Source: DAOTTI01 sp034437795 (GTDB taxonomy: Bacteria > Chloroflexota > UBA11872 > UBA12225). From it: a DNA stretch of 7,130 bases. The notes under the pieces are model-generated. The model had not been told where the DNA came from, did not search any database, and saw only the letters and a list, made by a program, of their open reading frames with translations. Position 1 is the first letter of the stretch. The number at the start of each line of letters is the position of its first letter. The position numbers and the translations under genes are program-made. Of the stretch, positions 1 through 6,030 are shown in pieces. The stretch is from positions 1 through 7,130 of the forward strand of contig DAOTTI010000015.1 of assembly GCA_034437795.1 (NCBI GenBank), written 5' to 3'.

Positions 1-45
1 GTTGCTGCCCCCTGGTCTCGCCGGCGGGGCGGCGCGCACTCCCCG

Positions 46-1827
46 GTGATGACATCAGGTAGAAACGACGCCGGCGACCGCTCGCCGGCCCGCCGTACGA
101 CCCCGCGCCGCACGTGGCCCGCTCCCAGGCCCGGCGATGACCATTCCCCCGCCGGCCGCGGCCCCTCACGCCCCCGGGGCGGCCCGCGCCGCGCCTGGCT
201 CAGGGCCATGCTCGGCGCCCTCGGCAGCGCCGGTAGCGGCTCCCTGGCCGCCTGCGGCAGGACGACCTCGGCGGCGGACGGCGACGCCACCGCCACCGCT
301 CGACCCGCTCGCGGAGGGGTAACGACGGTACCGGCGCGCCCACCATCCCCGACGCCATCGCCGACACCGGAGCCTGCGCCGGTGATCCCGCCCGGCGACG
401 CGCACTTTGGCGTGAACGAGGGCTTTGCCGCGGCCGCCTTCGCCCACCAGCTCGGGGCGCGCTGGACGCGCTGGATCGTGGAGTGGAGCGAGGTCTACCG
501 GCAGGGCCCCGACGACTTCAACGACTTCTACATCGACGCCGCCACCCTGCGCCGCACCCAGCGGCATGGCTACCAGATGATGGGCCTCTTGAAGAGCACC
601 CCGTCGTGGGCCCAGGCCAATCCCGCGCACGGGGTCAGATCGGTGCCCAGGGGCCTCGACCTGCCGATCGACGACCCCAGCAACTACTGGGCCGCCTTCG
701 TACGCAACATGGCGCGCTACTACGCGGGACGGATCGACACCTGGGCCATCTGGAACGAGGTGGAGATCCCGCCCACGGGGCCGAACGCGAGGTATAACAC
801 CTGGGCGGGGACGCTGGAGGACTACTACCGCCTGCTGAAGGTGGCCTGGCTGGCGGCGCGTTCCGTCAATCCCAGGGCGCGCATCGTCCTGGCGCCGTAC
901 AGCTACCACCGTGACAAGGAGTGGCTGACCCGATTTCTGCGCGTCGCCACCCGCGATCCCGAAGGCGCGGCGACCGGCTACTTCTTCGACATCGTGGCGC
1001 TCAACCTCTACCGCAACCCCCATGACCTCTATGACCGCAAGCGCGGGGGCGTGCCCTGGGCGGCCGAGGCCAGCGATCGTCTGGGCGTGGACGAGCGCCT
1101 GGCCCAGTTCGGCTTGCAGAAACCGGTCTGGGCCACCGAGATCAACGCCATGCCGTACGACGACACGGCTGTCCCCGGCTGGGACCCCGCCCAGCGTAAC
1201 GACGGCTTCCGCATCACCATGGATGAGCAGGCCAGCTTCGTCATCCAGGCCTACGCCCTGGGCATCGCCGCTGGATACGAGACCATCTTCTGGCAGGCGA
1301 TGCAGGACGACCGGCCCCCTGTGCCGGACGAGCTATGGGGGCTGGTGCGCTACCACGAGGACCCGCTCAACGCCGACCCGCAGCGCGTCCGGCCGGCCTA
1401 CCGCGCCTATCAGGTGGCCGCCCGATATCTCTCAGGAGCGGAGCGGGTGGAGCTGGCCATGCTCGAGCGCGCCGATCCGGCCAACCACCGGCGCTTCGCG
1501 CCGCGCTACACCTGGTGGATCCATAACGTCGTCTTCCAGCAGCGAGCGCGGCGCGTGGCCGTACTGTGGAACGGGGATGGCCGGCCGGCGCGAGTCGCCC
1601 TGCCGAAGCGCGGCGCCGCCGCCAGGGTGGTGGATAAAGCGGGGAACGAGGCGCCCCTGGAGCCGCAGGGGGAGCAGTGGGTGCTGACCCTCCCCGCCGC
1701 CACGCGCCACTTCAAGCTCTTTGGCGGCGATCCGCCGGGGTACTACTACGTGGGTGGGTCCCCTCTGCTGCTGGTGGAGGAAGGGGTGCCGCCGGACGCG
1801 CCGGTCGACCGGCCGCGGATCGTCTGA
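46..1827 (+). CDS. Secreted Tat-like lipoprotein, clan GH-A-type glycoside hydrolase
   Basis: Probable retaining glycoside hydrolase with a TIM barrel, acting outside the membrane. The acid/base candidate is E238 in WAIWNEVE (W-N-E, typical of clan GH-A families such as GH5 and GH39). The nucleophile candidate is E365 in VWATEINA. The barrel spans roughly residues 118-462, and a small beta-rich domain (about 484-560) follows. The N-terminus has R48-R49-A-W-L-R, a good twin-arginine motif, a weak hydrophobic stretch, then the lipobox LAAC with Cys70. A Pro/Thr/Ser linker (98-116) then separates the anchor from the enzyme. The start is uncertain: GTG 46 and ATG 49 are both possible, no clear Shine-Dalgarno is visible, and the frame is open to the window edge. 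The first ~45 residues before the RR are unusually long and Arg/Pro-rich. Substrate and exact GH family cannot be read from the sequence. The fold and catalytic pair are well supported. Confidence 0.85.
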   Translation: MMTSGRNDAGDRSPARRTTPRRTWPAPRPGDDHSPAGRGPSRPRGGPRRAWLRAMLGALGSAGSGSLAACGRTTSAADGDATATARPARGGVTTVPARPPSPTPSPTPEPAPVIPPGDAHFGVNEGFAAAAFAHQLGARWTRWIVEWSEVYRQGPDDFNDFYIDAATLRRTQRHGYQMMGLLKSTPSWAQANPAHGVRSVPRGLDLPIDDPSNYWAAFVRNMARYYAGRIDTWAIWNEVEIPPTGPNARYNTWAGTLEDYYRLLKVAWLAARSVNPRARIVLAPYSYHRDKEWLTRFLRVATRDPEGAATGYFFDIVALNLYRNPHDLYDRKRGGVPWAAEASDRLGVDERLAQFGLQKPVWATEINAMPYDDTAVPGWDPAQRNDGFRITMDEQASFVIQAYALGIAAGYETIFWQAMQDDRPPVPDELWGLVRYHEDPLNADPQRVRPAYRAYQVAARYLSGAERVELAMLERADPANHRRFAPRYTWWIHNVVFQQRARRVAVLWNGDGRPARVALPKRGAAARVVDKAGNEAPLEPQGEQWVLTLPAATRHFKLFGGDPPGYYYVGGSPLLLVEEGVPPDAPVDRPRIV

Positions 1828-1847
1828 CCATCTGGTATCATTTGATG

Positions 1848-1864
1848 TCCGGCCAAGCGCCGGA
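1848..1864 (+). other. Small hairpin between hydrolase stop and tRNA
   Basis: TCCGGC (1848-1853) pairs perfectly with GCCGGA (1859-1864) around a 5-nt loop. It begins 21 nt after the hydrolase stop and ends 3 nt before the tRNA. There is no U-run, so it is not a classical terminator. It could stop or stabilise the upstream message, or be part of the tRNA leader. Confidence 0.35.
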
Positions 1865-1867
1865 TGC

Positions 1868-1940
1868 GGGCCACTAGCTCATCTGGGAGAGCGCCACAAT
1901 GGCATTGTGGAGGTACGGGGTTCGAGTCCCCGGTGGTCCA
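1868..1940 (+). tRNA. tRNA-Ala (anticodon GGC)
   Basis: This is a complete 73-nt cloverleaf. The acceptor stem GGGCCAC/GTGGTCC has 7 pairs. The D stem is GCTC/GAGC with an 8-nt loop. The anticodon stem CCACA/TGTGG encloses the loop ATGGCAT, giving anticodon GGC at 1901-1903. The variable loop is AGGTA. The T stem CGGGG/CCCCG encloses TTCGAGT. The third acceptor pair is G3:U70, the main identity element for alanyl-tRNA synthetase, which confirms the assignment. The discriminator is A1940. The genome continues CCC, so the 3' CCA is not encoded and must be added by CCA-adding enzyme. It reads GCC (and GCU by wobble) alanine codons, which suits a GC-rich genome. Confidence 0.96.
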
Positions 1941-1953
1941 CCCGATGCGAGTG

Positions 1954-1984
1954 TGCCTGGCGCTTCGCCAGGCATTGTGTTCTT
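1954..1984 (+). terminator. Rho-independent terminator of the tRNA
   Basis: TGCCTGGCG (1954-1962) and CGCCAGGCA (1966-1974) form a perfect 9-bp stem with a CTT loop. A T-rich tail, TTGTGTTCTT, runs to 1984. It begins 14 nt after the tRNA discriminator base, the expected place for the tRNA terminator. Confidence 0.8.
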
Positions 1985-2038
1985 CTGGCAGGCGCGATCA
2001 GCGATCTCCAGCCCGCCAGTCGCTTGGCCCGCCAAACC

Positions 2039-2073
2039 TTGGACTTTGAACCGTGAACTTGGAACTCTGAACC
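2039..2073 (+). repeat. Degenerate 7-bp tandem repeat, five units
   Basis: Five consecutive heptamers read TTGGACT, TTGAACC, GTGAACT, TGGAACT, CTGAACC, with consensus close to nTGAACY. The composition is much less GC-rich than the surroundings. The run lies between the tRNA terminator and the small membrane ORF. It looks like a decayed short tandem repeat; no function is evident. Confidence 0.6.
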
Positions 2074-2085
2074 GGGTCCCGTCCC

Positions 2086-2202
2086 ATGCAGATCGATCTC
2101 TTTGACGTCGCGGCGGTCGCCGGCGCAGCCCTCATTCTGGTGCTGGCCTTCGTCTTTATTGCCATGATCTGGGCGGCCGCCCTCGGCTCCCCGGTGTTCT
2201 AG
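2086..2202 (+). CDS. Possible 38-residue single-span membrane protein
   Basis: An ATG-to-TAG reading frame of 38 codons. The start MQIDLFD is followed by an uninterrupted hydrophobic stretch (about residues 9-33, rich in Ala, Val, Leu, Ile and Phe, with one Trp) and a short tail ending SPVF. That is the profile of a one-helix membrane peptide with an acidic N-terminal face. No good Shine-Dalgarno precedes the ATG; the upstream bases are GGGTCCCGTCCC. It follows the tRNA terminator, so it would need its own promoter, and none is obvious. The clean hydrophobic segment in GC-rich DNA argues for real coding, but the short length leaves chance possible. I do not recognise a family. Confidence 0.4.
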   Translation: MQIDLFDVAAVAGAALILVLAFVFIAMIWAAALGSPVF

Positions 2203-2225
2203 CACCTGGCTTATTCATTAGCGGT

Positions 2226-2260
2226 GCCCTCACCCTGGCCCTTTCCCATAGGGAGAGGGA
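2226..2260 (+). repeat. REP-like palindromic repeat (copy 1)
   Basis: CCCTTTCCC (2239-2247) pairs with GGGAGAGGG (2251-2259) across an ATA loop, nine pairs including one G-U. It is preceded by CCCTCACCCTGG. This is the familiar intergenic 'CCCTCACCC...CCCTCTCCC-loop-GGGAGAGGG' repeat type seen dispersed in many bacterial genomes. A related copy lies at 6031-6051 in the opposite orientation. It sits between the convergent small membrane ORF and the ABC fragment, with no U-run on either side. Confidence 0.65.
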
Positions 2261-2269
2261 AACTCGTCG

Positions 2270-2284
2270 CTGGGCGGAGCCCAG
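2270..2284. other. Perfect 6-bp hairpin at the end of the ABC fragment
   Basis: CTGGGC (2270-2275) and GCCCAG (2279-2284) enclose GGA. It lies immediately beyond the end of the minus-strand ABC fragment. It could be a degenerate terminator stem or an arm of the adjacent REP-like element. No U-tract is present. Confidence 0.35.
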
Positions 2285-2285
2285 G

Positions 2286-2750
2286 CTAACCTCCGTCGCC
2301 TGCCTGAGCCCTGGGCGGCGCTAGCTTGCCTCGCGCCGTGGGATGGGCATTCCGGCCCGCTCGCCGGCGGACGGATCGCATTGGATCAGGCGACCGGCCG
2401 TCGAGCGCGCGCTGGACGAGCAGGGCCCCTGCGAGCAACGCGAGCCACACCGGCCACAGCGAAGCCTCCTGGCCACCGCTGCCGCCGAGCTGCGCCGCCA
2501 GGGCGTCCACCACGTTCTTGGTCAGCCAGAGCTGGAACGGCACGAGCAGTCCCTGCCCCAGCTTGAGGGCGCCCCAGAGCGCCGACGGTAGCGGTGCAGC
2601 GCCGGCCACCACGCCGATGAGGCAGTACAGGTCGCGCAGCTGGCGCCACCGGCTCGGCAGCGCCGCAACGAGCGCCGGCGCCGGCCTTGCCCCAACAGGC
2701 GCCACCGCGTCAGCCGGAGGCTGGGCGCCGCTTGGGGACGCAGTCGCCAT
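2286..2750 (-). pseudogene. Truncated N-terminus of an ABC exporter
   Basis: The frame encodes 154 residues from ATG at 2750. Residues 1-32 are a low-complexity Ala/Pro leader. Residues 35-117 resemble the start of an ABC exporter membrane domain: a first hydrophobic segment (about 44-74), then QLWLTKNVVDAL (73-84), the loop typical before the periplasmic turn, then a second hydrophobic segment with LLVQRALDG (110-118). Full exporters run near 600 residues and carry a nucleotide-binding domain. Here similarity stops near residue 117 (about base 2397), and the remaining 36 residues are Arg/Pro-rich and unlike any transporter. No Walker A or signature motif follows in any frame. I infer a gene broken by deletion or rearrangement, with the junction about 140 bp from a REP-like repeat. 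Calling the family from an N-terminus alone is moderately secure. Confidence 0.6.
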
Positions 2751-3140
2751 AGTCAGCGCGCCCCCGTGCCGGGTCGCCTGGCGCGACCGGCAACGCTTGG
2801 TGCGCCTGAGAAGGTGCAGCCATAGCCAATATGCGCCCGACTTCGGTTCCCGCGAACGGGCGAAAGCTCATGCGCTTTTTCACGGCAGTTGCCCATCGCC
2901 CGCAGGGGCGACCACTCCGTGATGAGCGCCGCATGTTGAAACCAGAGCGACACGACCGGCGCTCAACCGCGCCGCCACCTGTGGTAAGGTGACGCTACGC
3001 GAGCGTAGGCGTGAGCAAGAGTTCCGGATGGCGTCAGCCCGTGGCCGTCGGCCCCCTCTTCATGTCAGAGAGAGGGCGGCGGAGCCCAGCCGCACGGTGC
3101 GGTGGCGTGGGGCAGGGGGTGCGGCGCGGACGCGACCGAA

Positions 3141-3163
3141 GGCGGTGAGGTCCGCCATGGCGG
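3141..3163. promoter_or_regulatory. Perfect 12-bp palindrome with overlapping stem (operator candidate)
   Basis: CCGCCATGGCGG (3152-3163) is a perfect palindrome. Its left arm can alternatively pair with GGCGG at 3141-3145 (GGCGG-TGAGGT-CCGCC). The two pairings exclude each other. It lies about 110 bp upstream of the propeller gene start, so it may be a dimeric regulator site or a switchable leader stem. Neither role is demonstrated. Confidence 0.3.
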
Positions 3164-3200
3164 CTGGTCTGGATCACTTGCGCGCACCCCGTTTGTGTCT

Positions 3201-3227
3201 GCGAGGAGCGGGACCGGTATCCTCCGC
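3201..3227 (+). promoter_or_regulatory. Leader hairpin upstream of the propeller gene
   Basis: GCGAGGA (3201-3207) pairs with TCCTCCGC (3220-3227), seven pairs with one bulged C and a 12-nt loop. It ends 46 nt before the ATG. No U-run follows, so it is more likely an mRNA stability or leader structure than an attenuator. Confidence 0.3.
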
Positions 3228-3262
3228 GGTACGGTAGCTGCAAGCAAGGACGAGCAGGTATC

Positions 3263-3271
3263 AGGCGGTGA
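3263..3271 (+). promoter_or_regulatory. Ribosome binding site fixing the start at ATG 3274
   Basis: AGGCGGTGA matches the full anti-Shine-Dalgarno complement AGGAGGTGA at eight of nine positions. The AGGCGG core ends 5 nt before ATG 3274. The in-frame GTG at 3268 lies within this site and is therefore unlikely to be the start. Confidence 0.65.
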
Positions 3272-3273
3272 AG

Positions 3274-4329
3274 ATGGCGACGACCAGCGTCAGGGGCGGC
3301 TCGCCCGCCACCAGCAAGCACTTTGGCCCGCTGCGGGCGCCCCTGTTCGTGCCCGAGGCGGGGGAGGTGGTGATGGAGCCGGAAGCCCCGGGGAGCGGCT
3401 ACTGGGTGGGGGCGCCTACCGTGCTGTGGGACGAGGCAGAGCGGTGCTGGTGGCTGACCTATCGCCGGCGCCGGCCCCGCGGTGTGAACCCCGACGGCAA
3501 GGGCGATCGGGGCTATGTGGCGCGGGTGGCGCGCAGCGCCGACGGCCTTCGCTTCGAGGACGTGTGGGAGGTGGAGCAAAAGGCCTGGCACACGCCCTCC
3601 ATGGAGAAGTTCTGCCTGGCGCGGGCGGACAACGGCCGGTTCCGCCTCTACGCCAGCTACGTCGACCCGGCCGACGGCCGGTGGCGCATCGACGTCTTGG
3701 AGGCGGAGCGGCCGGAGCGCCTCGATCCGCAGTCTGCGTCGCCCGTGTTCTCGGCCGGGTCCGTGCGCGAGGCCACCGGCGAACACGTGGAAGGCGTCAA
3801 GGACCCCTACGTCTTCCGCGCTGGCGGCGAGTGGTACATGCTCATCAGCTACGCCGCCGCTCCCGCGCCACAAACCGAAGACGATCGCCGGCGGATGCAC
3901 GGCACGGCCGACATCTTCAACACCGGCCTCACTACCGCCCCCACCGCGTTGGCCACGTCGTCCGACGGCCTGCGCTGGACGTGGCAGGGGCGCATCCTGG
4001 ACGTCGGCTCCGGCGACGCCTGGGACCGGTACCAGTCGCGCCTGAACTCCGTGGTCCCGCTGCCCCCTGTCTGGCTCGGCTTCTACGATGGCTCGGCCTC
4101 GGAGCGGGAGAACTACGAGGAGCGCTGCGGCCTGGCTGTCTCGCTCGACCTGCGACACTGGACCAAGCTCACGCCCCGCGGTCCGGCGATCGTCGCCCCG
4201 CACGGCACCGGGTCGGTGCGCTACGTCGAGGCCGTGCAGCGGGGTGCCACCCTCTACTGCTACTACGAGTATGCGCGTGCGGACGGCGCCCATGAACTGC
4301 GCCGCGCCACCGTGCCGCTAGGCGGGTAG
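3274..4329 (+). CDS. Five-bladed beta-propeller glycosidase-like protein
   Basis: 351 residues, probably a five-bladed propeller of the GH43/GH32/GH130-like superfamily acting on sugars or glycosides. Blade signatures recur: YWVGAPTVLWDE then WWLTYR (43-63), S-A-D-G-L-R-F (89-95), VKDPYVFRAGGEWYMLISY (175-193), S-S-D-G-L-R-W (229-235), and WLGFYDG (267-273) followed by S-L-D-L-R-H-W (290-296). The D-P at 177-178 followed by V-F matches the conserved second-blade aspartate region of these families. In the first blade the usual acidic residue before Pro is replaced (G-A-P at 47-49), so the base may be absent or elsewhere. There is no signal peptide, so it is predicted cytoplasmic. The start is ATG 3274 from its ribosome site. 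It is followed by an 89-bp gap and two more + strand genes. Fold confidence is good; enzymatic activity is uncertain. Confidence 0.8.
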   Translation: MATTSVRGGSPATSKHFGPLRAPLFVPEAGEVVMEPEAPGSGYWVGAPTVLWDEAERCWWLTYRRRRPRGVNPDGKGDRGYVARVARSADGLRFEDVWEVEQKAWHTPSMEKFCLARADNGRFRLYASYVDPADGRWRIDVLEAERPERLDPQSASPVFSAGSVREATGEHVEGVKDPYVFRAGGEWYMLISYAAAPAPQTEDDRRRMHGTADIFNTGLTTAPTALATSSDGLRWTWQGRILDVGSGDAWDRYQSRLNSVVPLPPVWLGFYDGSASERENYEERCGLAVSLDLRHWTKLTPRGPAIVAPHGTGSVRYVEAVQRGATLYCYYEYARADGAHELRRATVPLGG

Positions 4330-4373
4330 CGGCGTGTGCGGCACGTAATCTGCAGGCCGCGCACCGGCAGCGC

Positions 4374-4392
4374 CGCCTGGTGCGACCAGGCG
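4374..4392 (+). promoter_or_regulatory. Perfect 8-bp stem-loop between propeller gene and 94-aa gene
   Basis: CGCCTGGT (4374-4381) and ACCAGGCG (4385-4392) enclose GCG. It starts 45 nt after the propeller stop and ends 12 nt before the AGGAGG of the next gene. There is no U-tract, so it may be a processing or stability stem in a shared transcript, or a weak terminator for the propeller gene. Confidence 0.45.
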
Positions 4393-4404
4393 AGGACGCT
4401 TCGC

Positions 4405-4410
4405 AGGAGG
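4405..4410 (+). promoter_or_regulatory. Shine-Dalgarno AGGAGG fixing the start at 4419
   Basis: A perfect AGGAGG lies 8 nt upstream of ATG 4419. The frame is open further up (from GTG-type or ATG-type codons around 4380), but those would put the Shine-Dalgarno inside the gene. ATG 4419 is therefore chosen. Confidence 0.85.
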
Positions 4411-4418
4411 AAGTGCCA

Positions 4419-4703
4419 ATGGCCAGACGTTATTCGGAAGAACCGCTCAGCGCCGTGCTGCGCGCCTCGAACGCGTCGTCCTGGCAGGACCTGCTCAGCT
4501 TCCTCTCCCAGCACGGTGAGGGGGTCGCCGGCCTGAGCCACGACCAGCTGGCGGAGATGCAGGACGACCTGCAGAAGATGGCCGACCGCGCCGAGGAGTT
4601 CAGCCATGACGCTGGCGCGATGTACGCCATGATCGACGCCATCCAGCCGGTGCAGACGGTCATTGGCCCCGGCTCGCCGACGCCGGAAGCGGAGGCGCGC
4701 TAG
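4419..4703 (+). CDS. Small helical protein of unknown function (94 aa)
   Basis: Soluble 94-residue protein with no signal peptide or membrane span. It begins MARRYSEEPLSAVLRAS. A segment rich in Gln, Asp, Leu and Met with amphipathic spacing (about residues 45-66) suggests a helix, possibly coiled. A second helix around the DAGAMYAMIDAIQ stretch (66-78) follows, then a Pro/Glu-rich tail. No catalytic motif or metal ligands are visible and I do not recognise the family. The strong Shine-Dalgarno and GC-rich third codon positions support real coding. It lies 89 bp after the propeller gene and 55 bp before the aminotransferase, all on the same strand, so co-transcription with the aminotransferase is plausible. 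A partner or adaptor role would be speculation. Confidence 0.8.
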   Translation: MARRYSEEPLSAVLRASNASSWQDLLSFLSQHGEGVAGLSHDQLAEMQDDLQKMADRAEEFSHDAGAMYAMIDAIQPVQTVIGPGSPTPEAEAR

Positions 4704-4758
4704 CGCGGCCGGGCCGGCACGGCCATTGCCCTGCTAGCGGTGCGACAGGTACGGCGCG

Positions 4759-5850
4759 ATGGACCAGTATCGCCTTCCGCTCGTGCCCGGCCCCGTGGCC
4801 GTGCCGGCCGCCGTGCTGGCCGCCCGAGAGAAAGACTATCCGTCCCCCGACCTGGAGGAGGCATTCTTCGCCCTCTATGAGCGGGTGCAGCGCCACCTGA
4901 TGGCGATCATGGGCACGGCGCAACCCCCGGTGATCATGCTGGGGGAGGCCATGGTAGCCCTGTGGGGCGCGATGAAGAGCTGCGTGCTGCCCGGCGACCG
5001 GGTGCTGGCGGTGTCCACCGGCCTGTTCGGCGAAGGGTTGGCCGAGATGGCCCGCAGCATCGGCGCGGACGTGCGTCTGGTCGCGTTCGGCGACGACGAG
5101 GCCGCCGACCCCGAGCGCGTCGAGGCGGCGATCAGGTCGTTCCGGCCACGGCTGGTCACCGCCGTCCACTGCGAGACGCCCTGCGGCACGCTCAATCCGG
5201 TGGCGGAGATCGGCGGCCTTCTCGACCGCTACGGCGTGGAGCTGTACTGCGTCGACGCCGTCTCCAGCATCGGCGGGGCGCCGCTGGAGACGGATGCAGC
5301 GCGGATCGACCTCTGCCTGCTGGGGGTCCAGAAGTGCCTCTCCGCCCCGCCCGGACTGGGGATTGTGGCCGTTAGCCCCCGCGGCTGGGAGGCGGTGGAA
5401 CGCGCTGGCTACGAGGGGTACGACGCCCTGGCCCCGTTTCGGACGGCGGTGGCGGACCGGCTCTTCCCCTACACCCACTCCTGGCACGCCCTGGCGGGGC
5501 TTGAGGTGGCGTGTCGGCTCCTGCTGGATGAGGGCCTAGAGGCGGCCTACGAGCGGCATCAGCGCGTGGCCGCCCTGTGCCGGCGGCGGGGGCGGGAGAT
5601 CGGGCTGGACCTTTTCCCCAGAGACGAGCGGGCCTCGTCGCCCACGGTGACCGCCTTTCGCGTGCCGGAGCGGATTGGCTGGGCGGACCTCGACCGGCGC
5701 CTGCGCCAGCGCGGCCTGGCGGTGGGCGGCAATTATGGCCGGCTGGCGGGGCGGGTCTTCCGCATCGGTCACATGGGGACGCAGGCCGACGAGCAGTTGG
5801 TCGGCGCCGGCATGGACGTAATCGCCGAGGTGGTGCACGGCCTCCGGTGA
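4759..5850 (+). CDS. Class V PLP-dependent aminotransferase (alanine-glyoxylate / serine-pyruvate type)
   Basis: 363 residues, normal for this family. Known members transfer the amino group of alanine, serine or ureidoglycine to glyoxylate or pyruvate. Visible landmarks: N-terminal LVPGPVAVP (8-16), the G-P substrate loop; VHCETPCGTLNP (136-147), equal to the family H-x-E-T-x-x-G; VDAVSSIGGAP (165-175), with D166 expected to contact the PLP ring nitrogen; LGVQKCLSAPPGLG (188-201), with K192 the Schiff-base lysine; and FRIGHMG (334-340), with R335 the usual substrate carboxylate binder. All key residues are present, so it should be active. A weak Shine-Dalgarno (CAGGT, 4746-4750) precedes the ATG. 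The exact substrate pair cannot be chosen. Its TGA lies inside a 19-bp direct repeat, where the decayed region begins. Confidence 0.93.
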   Translation: MDQYRLPLVPGPVAVPAAVLAAREKDYPSPDLEEAFFALYERVQRHLMAIMGTAQPPVIMLGEAMVALWGAMKSCVLPGDRVLAVSTGLFGEGLAEMARSIGADVRLVAFGDDEAADPERVEAAIRSFRPRLVTAVHCETPCGTLNPVAEIGGLLDRYGVELYCVDAVSSIGGAPLETDAARIDLCLLGVQKCLSAPPGLGIVAVSPRGWEAVERAGYEGYDALAPFRTAVADRLFPYTHSWHALAGLEVACRLLLDEGLEAAYERHQRVAALCRRRGREIGLDLFPRDERASSPTVTAFRVPERIGWADLDRRLRQRGLAVGGNYGRLAGRVFRIGHMGTQADEQLVGAGMDVIAEVVHGLR

Positions 5851-5928
5851 GCCACGCGCCTGTGGCGCCCCCTTGTTCACCTGCTCGTCTAGCGAGCGCG
5901 GATGGCGGCGAGCCACGCGCCTGTGGCG
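5849..5928. repeat. 19-bp direct repeat pair starting on the aminotransferase stop codon
   Basis: GAGCCACGCGCCTGTGGCG occurs exactly at 5849-5867 and 5910-5928, 61 bp apart start to start. Copy 1 overlaps the aminotransferase TGA. Each copy also holds a 5-bp inverted repeat (GCCAC/GTGGC), and copy 1 is followed by CCCCCTTGTT, so it could serve as a weak terminator. This may be a dispersed repeat boundary or a duplication scar. Confidence 0.75.
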
Positions 5929-6030
5929 AAGGCGCGAGAGCGAGCCTGGAGTCCTGCGTGGATCGCCGGCCTCACACGCGGTGCTGGCGCTCCAGACGGC
6001 ATGACCGAGTTCCCTACGGCCAGCAAACAG

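Larger units (their letters stand above)
2751..3262. other. Structured non-coding interval
   Basis: About 510 bp lies between divergent starts (the ABC fragment on -, the propeller gene on +), with no credible gene. The open frames here are Arg/Gly/Pro-rich and lack ribosome sites. Several small inverted repeats occur: TCGCCC-GCAG-GGGCGA (2896-2911), CTACG-CGAG-CGTAG with flanking near-complement (2990-3012), CCCTCT/AGAGGG (3054-3076) and CCGCA-CGG-TGCGG (3090-3102). TAAGGT at 2985-2990 could be a -10 box of the GC-rich type, but no matching -35 is clear. None of the known riboswitch cores I checked fits. Confidence 0.5.

Noticed and set aside
166..1023. Minus-strand frame of 285 codons opposite the hydrolase
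   Set aside because: Val/Arg/Gly-rich shadow without motifs, opposite a frame with catalytic glutamates.
1835..1867. TATCAT as a -10 box for the tRNA
   Set aside because: No -35-like hexamer at suitable spacing in the GC-rich upstream sequence; too weak to annotate.
2780..2940. Possible fluoride or cobalamin riboswitch on the minus strand ahead of the ABC fragment
   Set aside because: GGGCGATGGGC recalls the fluoride core start, but the following GC-TGATG segment is missing; no B12 box is present.
3180..3262. T-box leader ahead of the propeller gene
   Set aside because: No GGGUGGNACCGCG antiterminator sequence and no terminator U-run; the downstream gene is not a synthetase or amino-acid gene.
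3034..4293. Long minus-strand frame of about 419 codons opposite the propeller gene
   Set aside because: It is an antisense shadow of a GC-rich gene: Arg/Gly/Pro/His-biased, no domain features, no ribosome site, while the + strand frame has clear blade motifs.
3102..4295. Alternative + strand frame of about 397 codons over the propeller gene
   Set aside because: Arg/Gly-rich composition with no motifs; the overlapping frame has an anti-Shine-Dalgarno match and recognisable fold signatures.
4660..5487. Minus-strand frame of 275 codons opposite the aminotransferase
   Set aside because: Shadow of a gene with all PLP-binding residues; composition His/Arg/Gly-rich.
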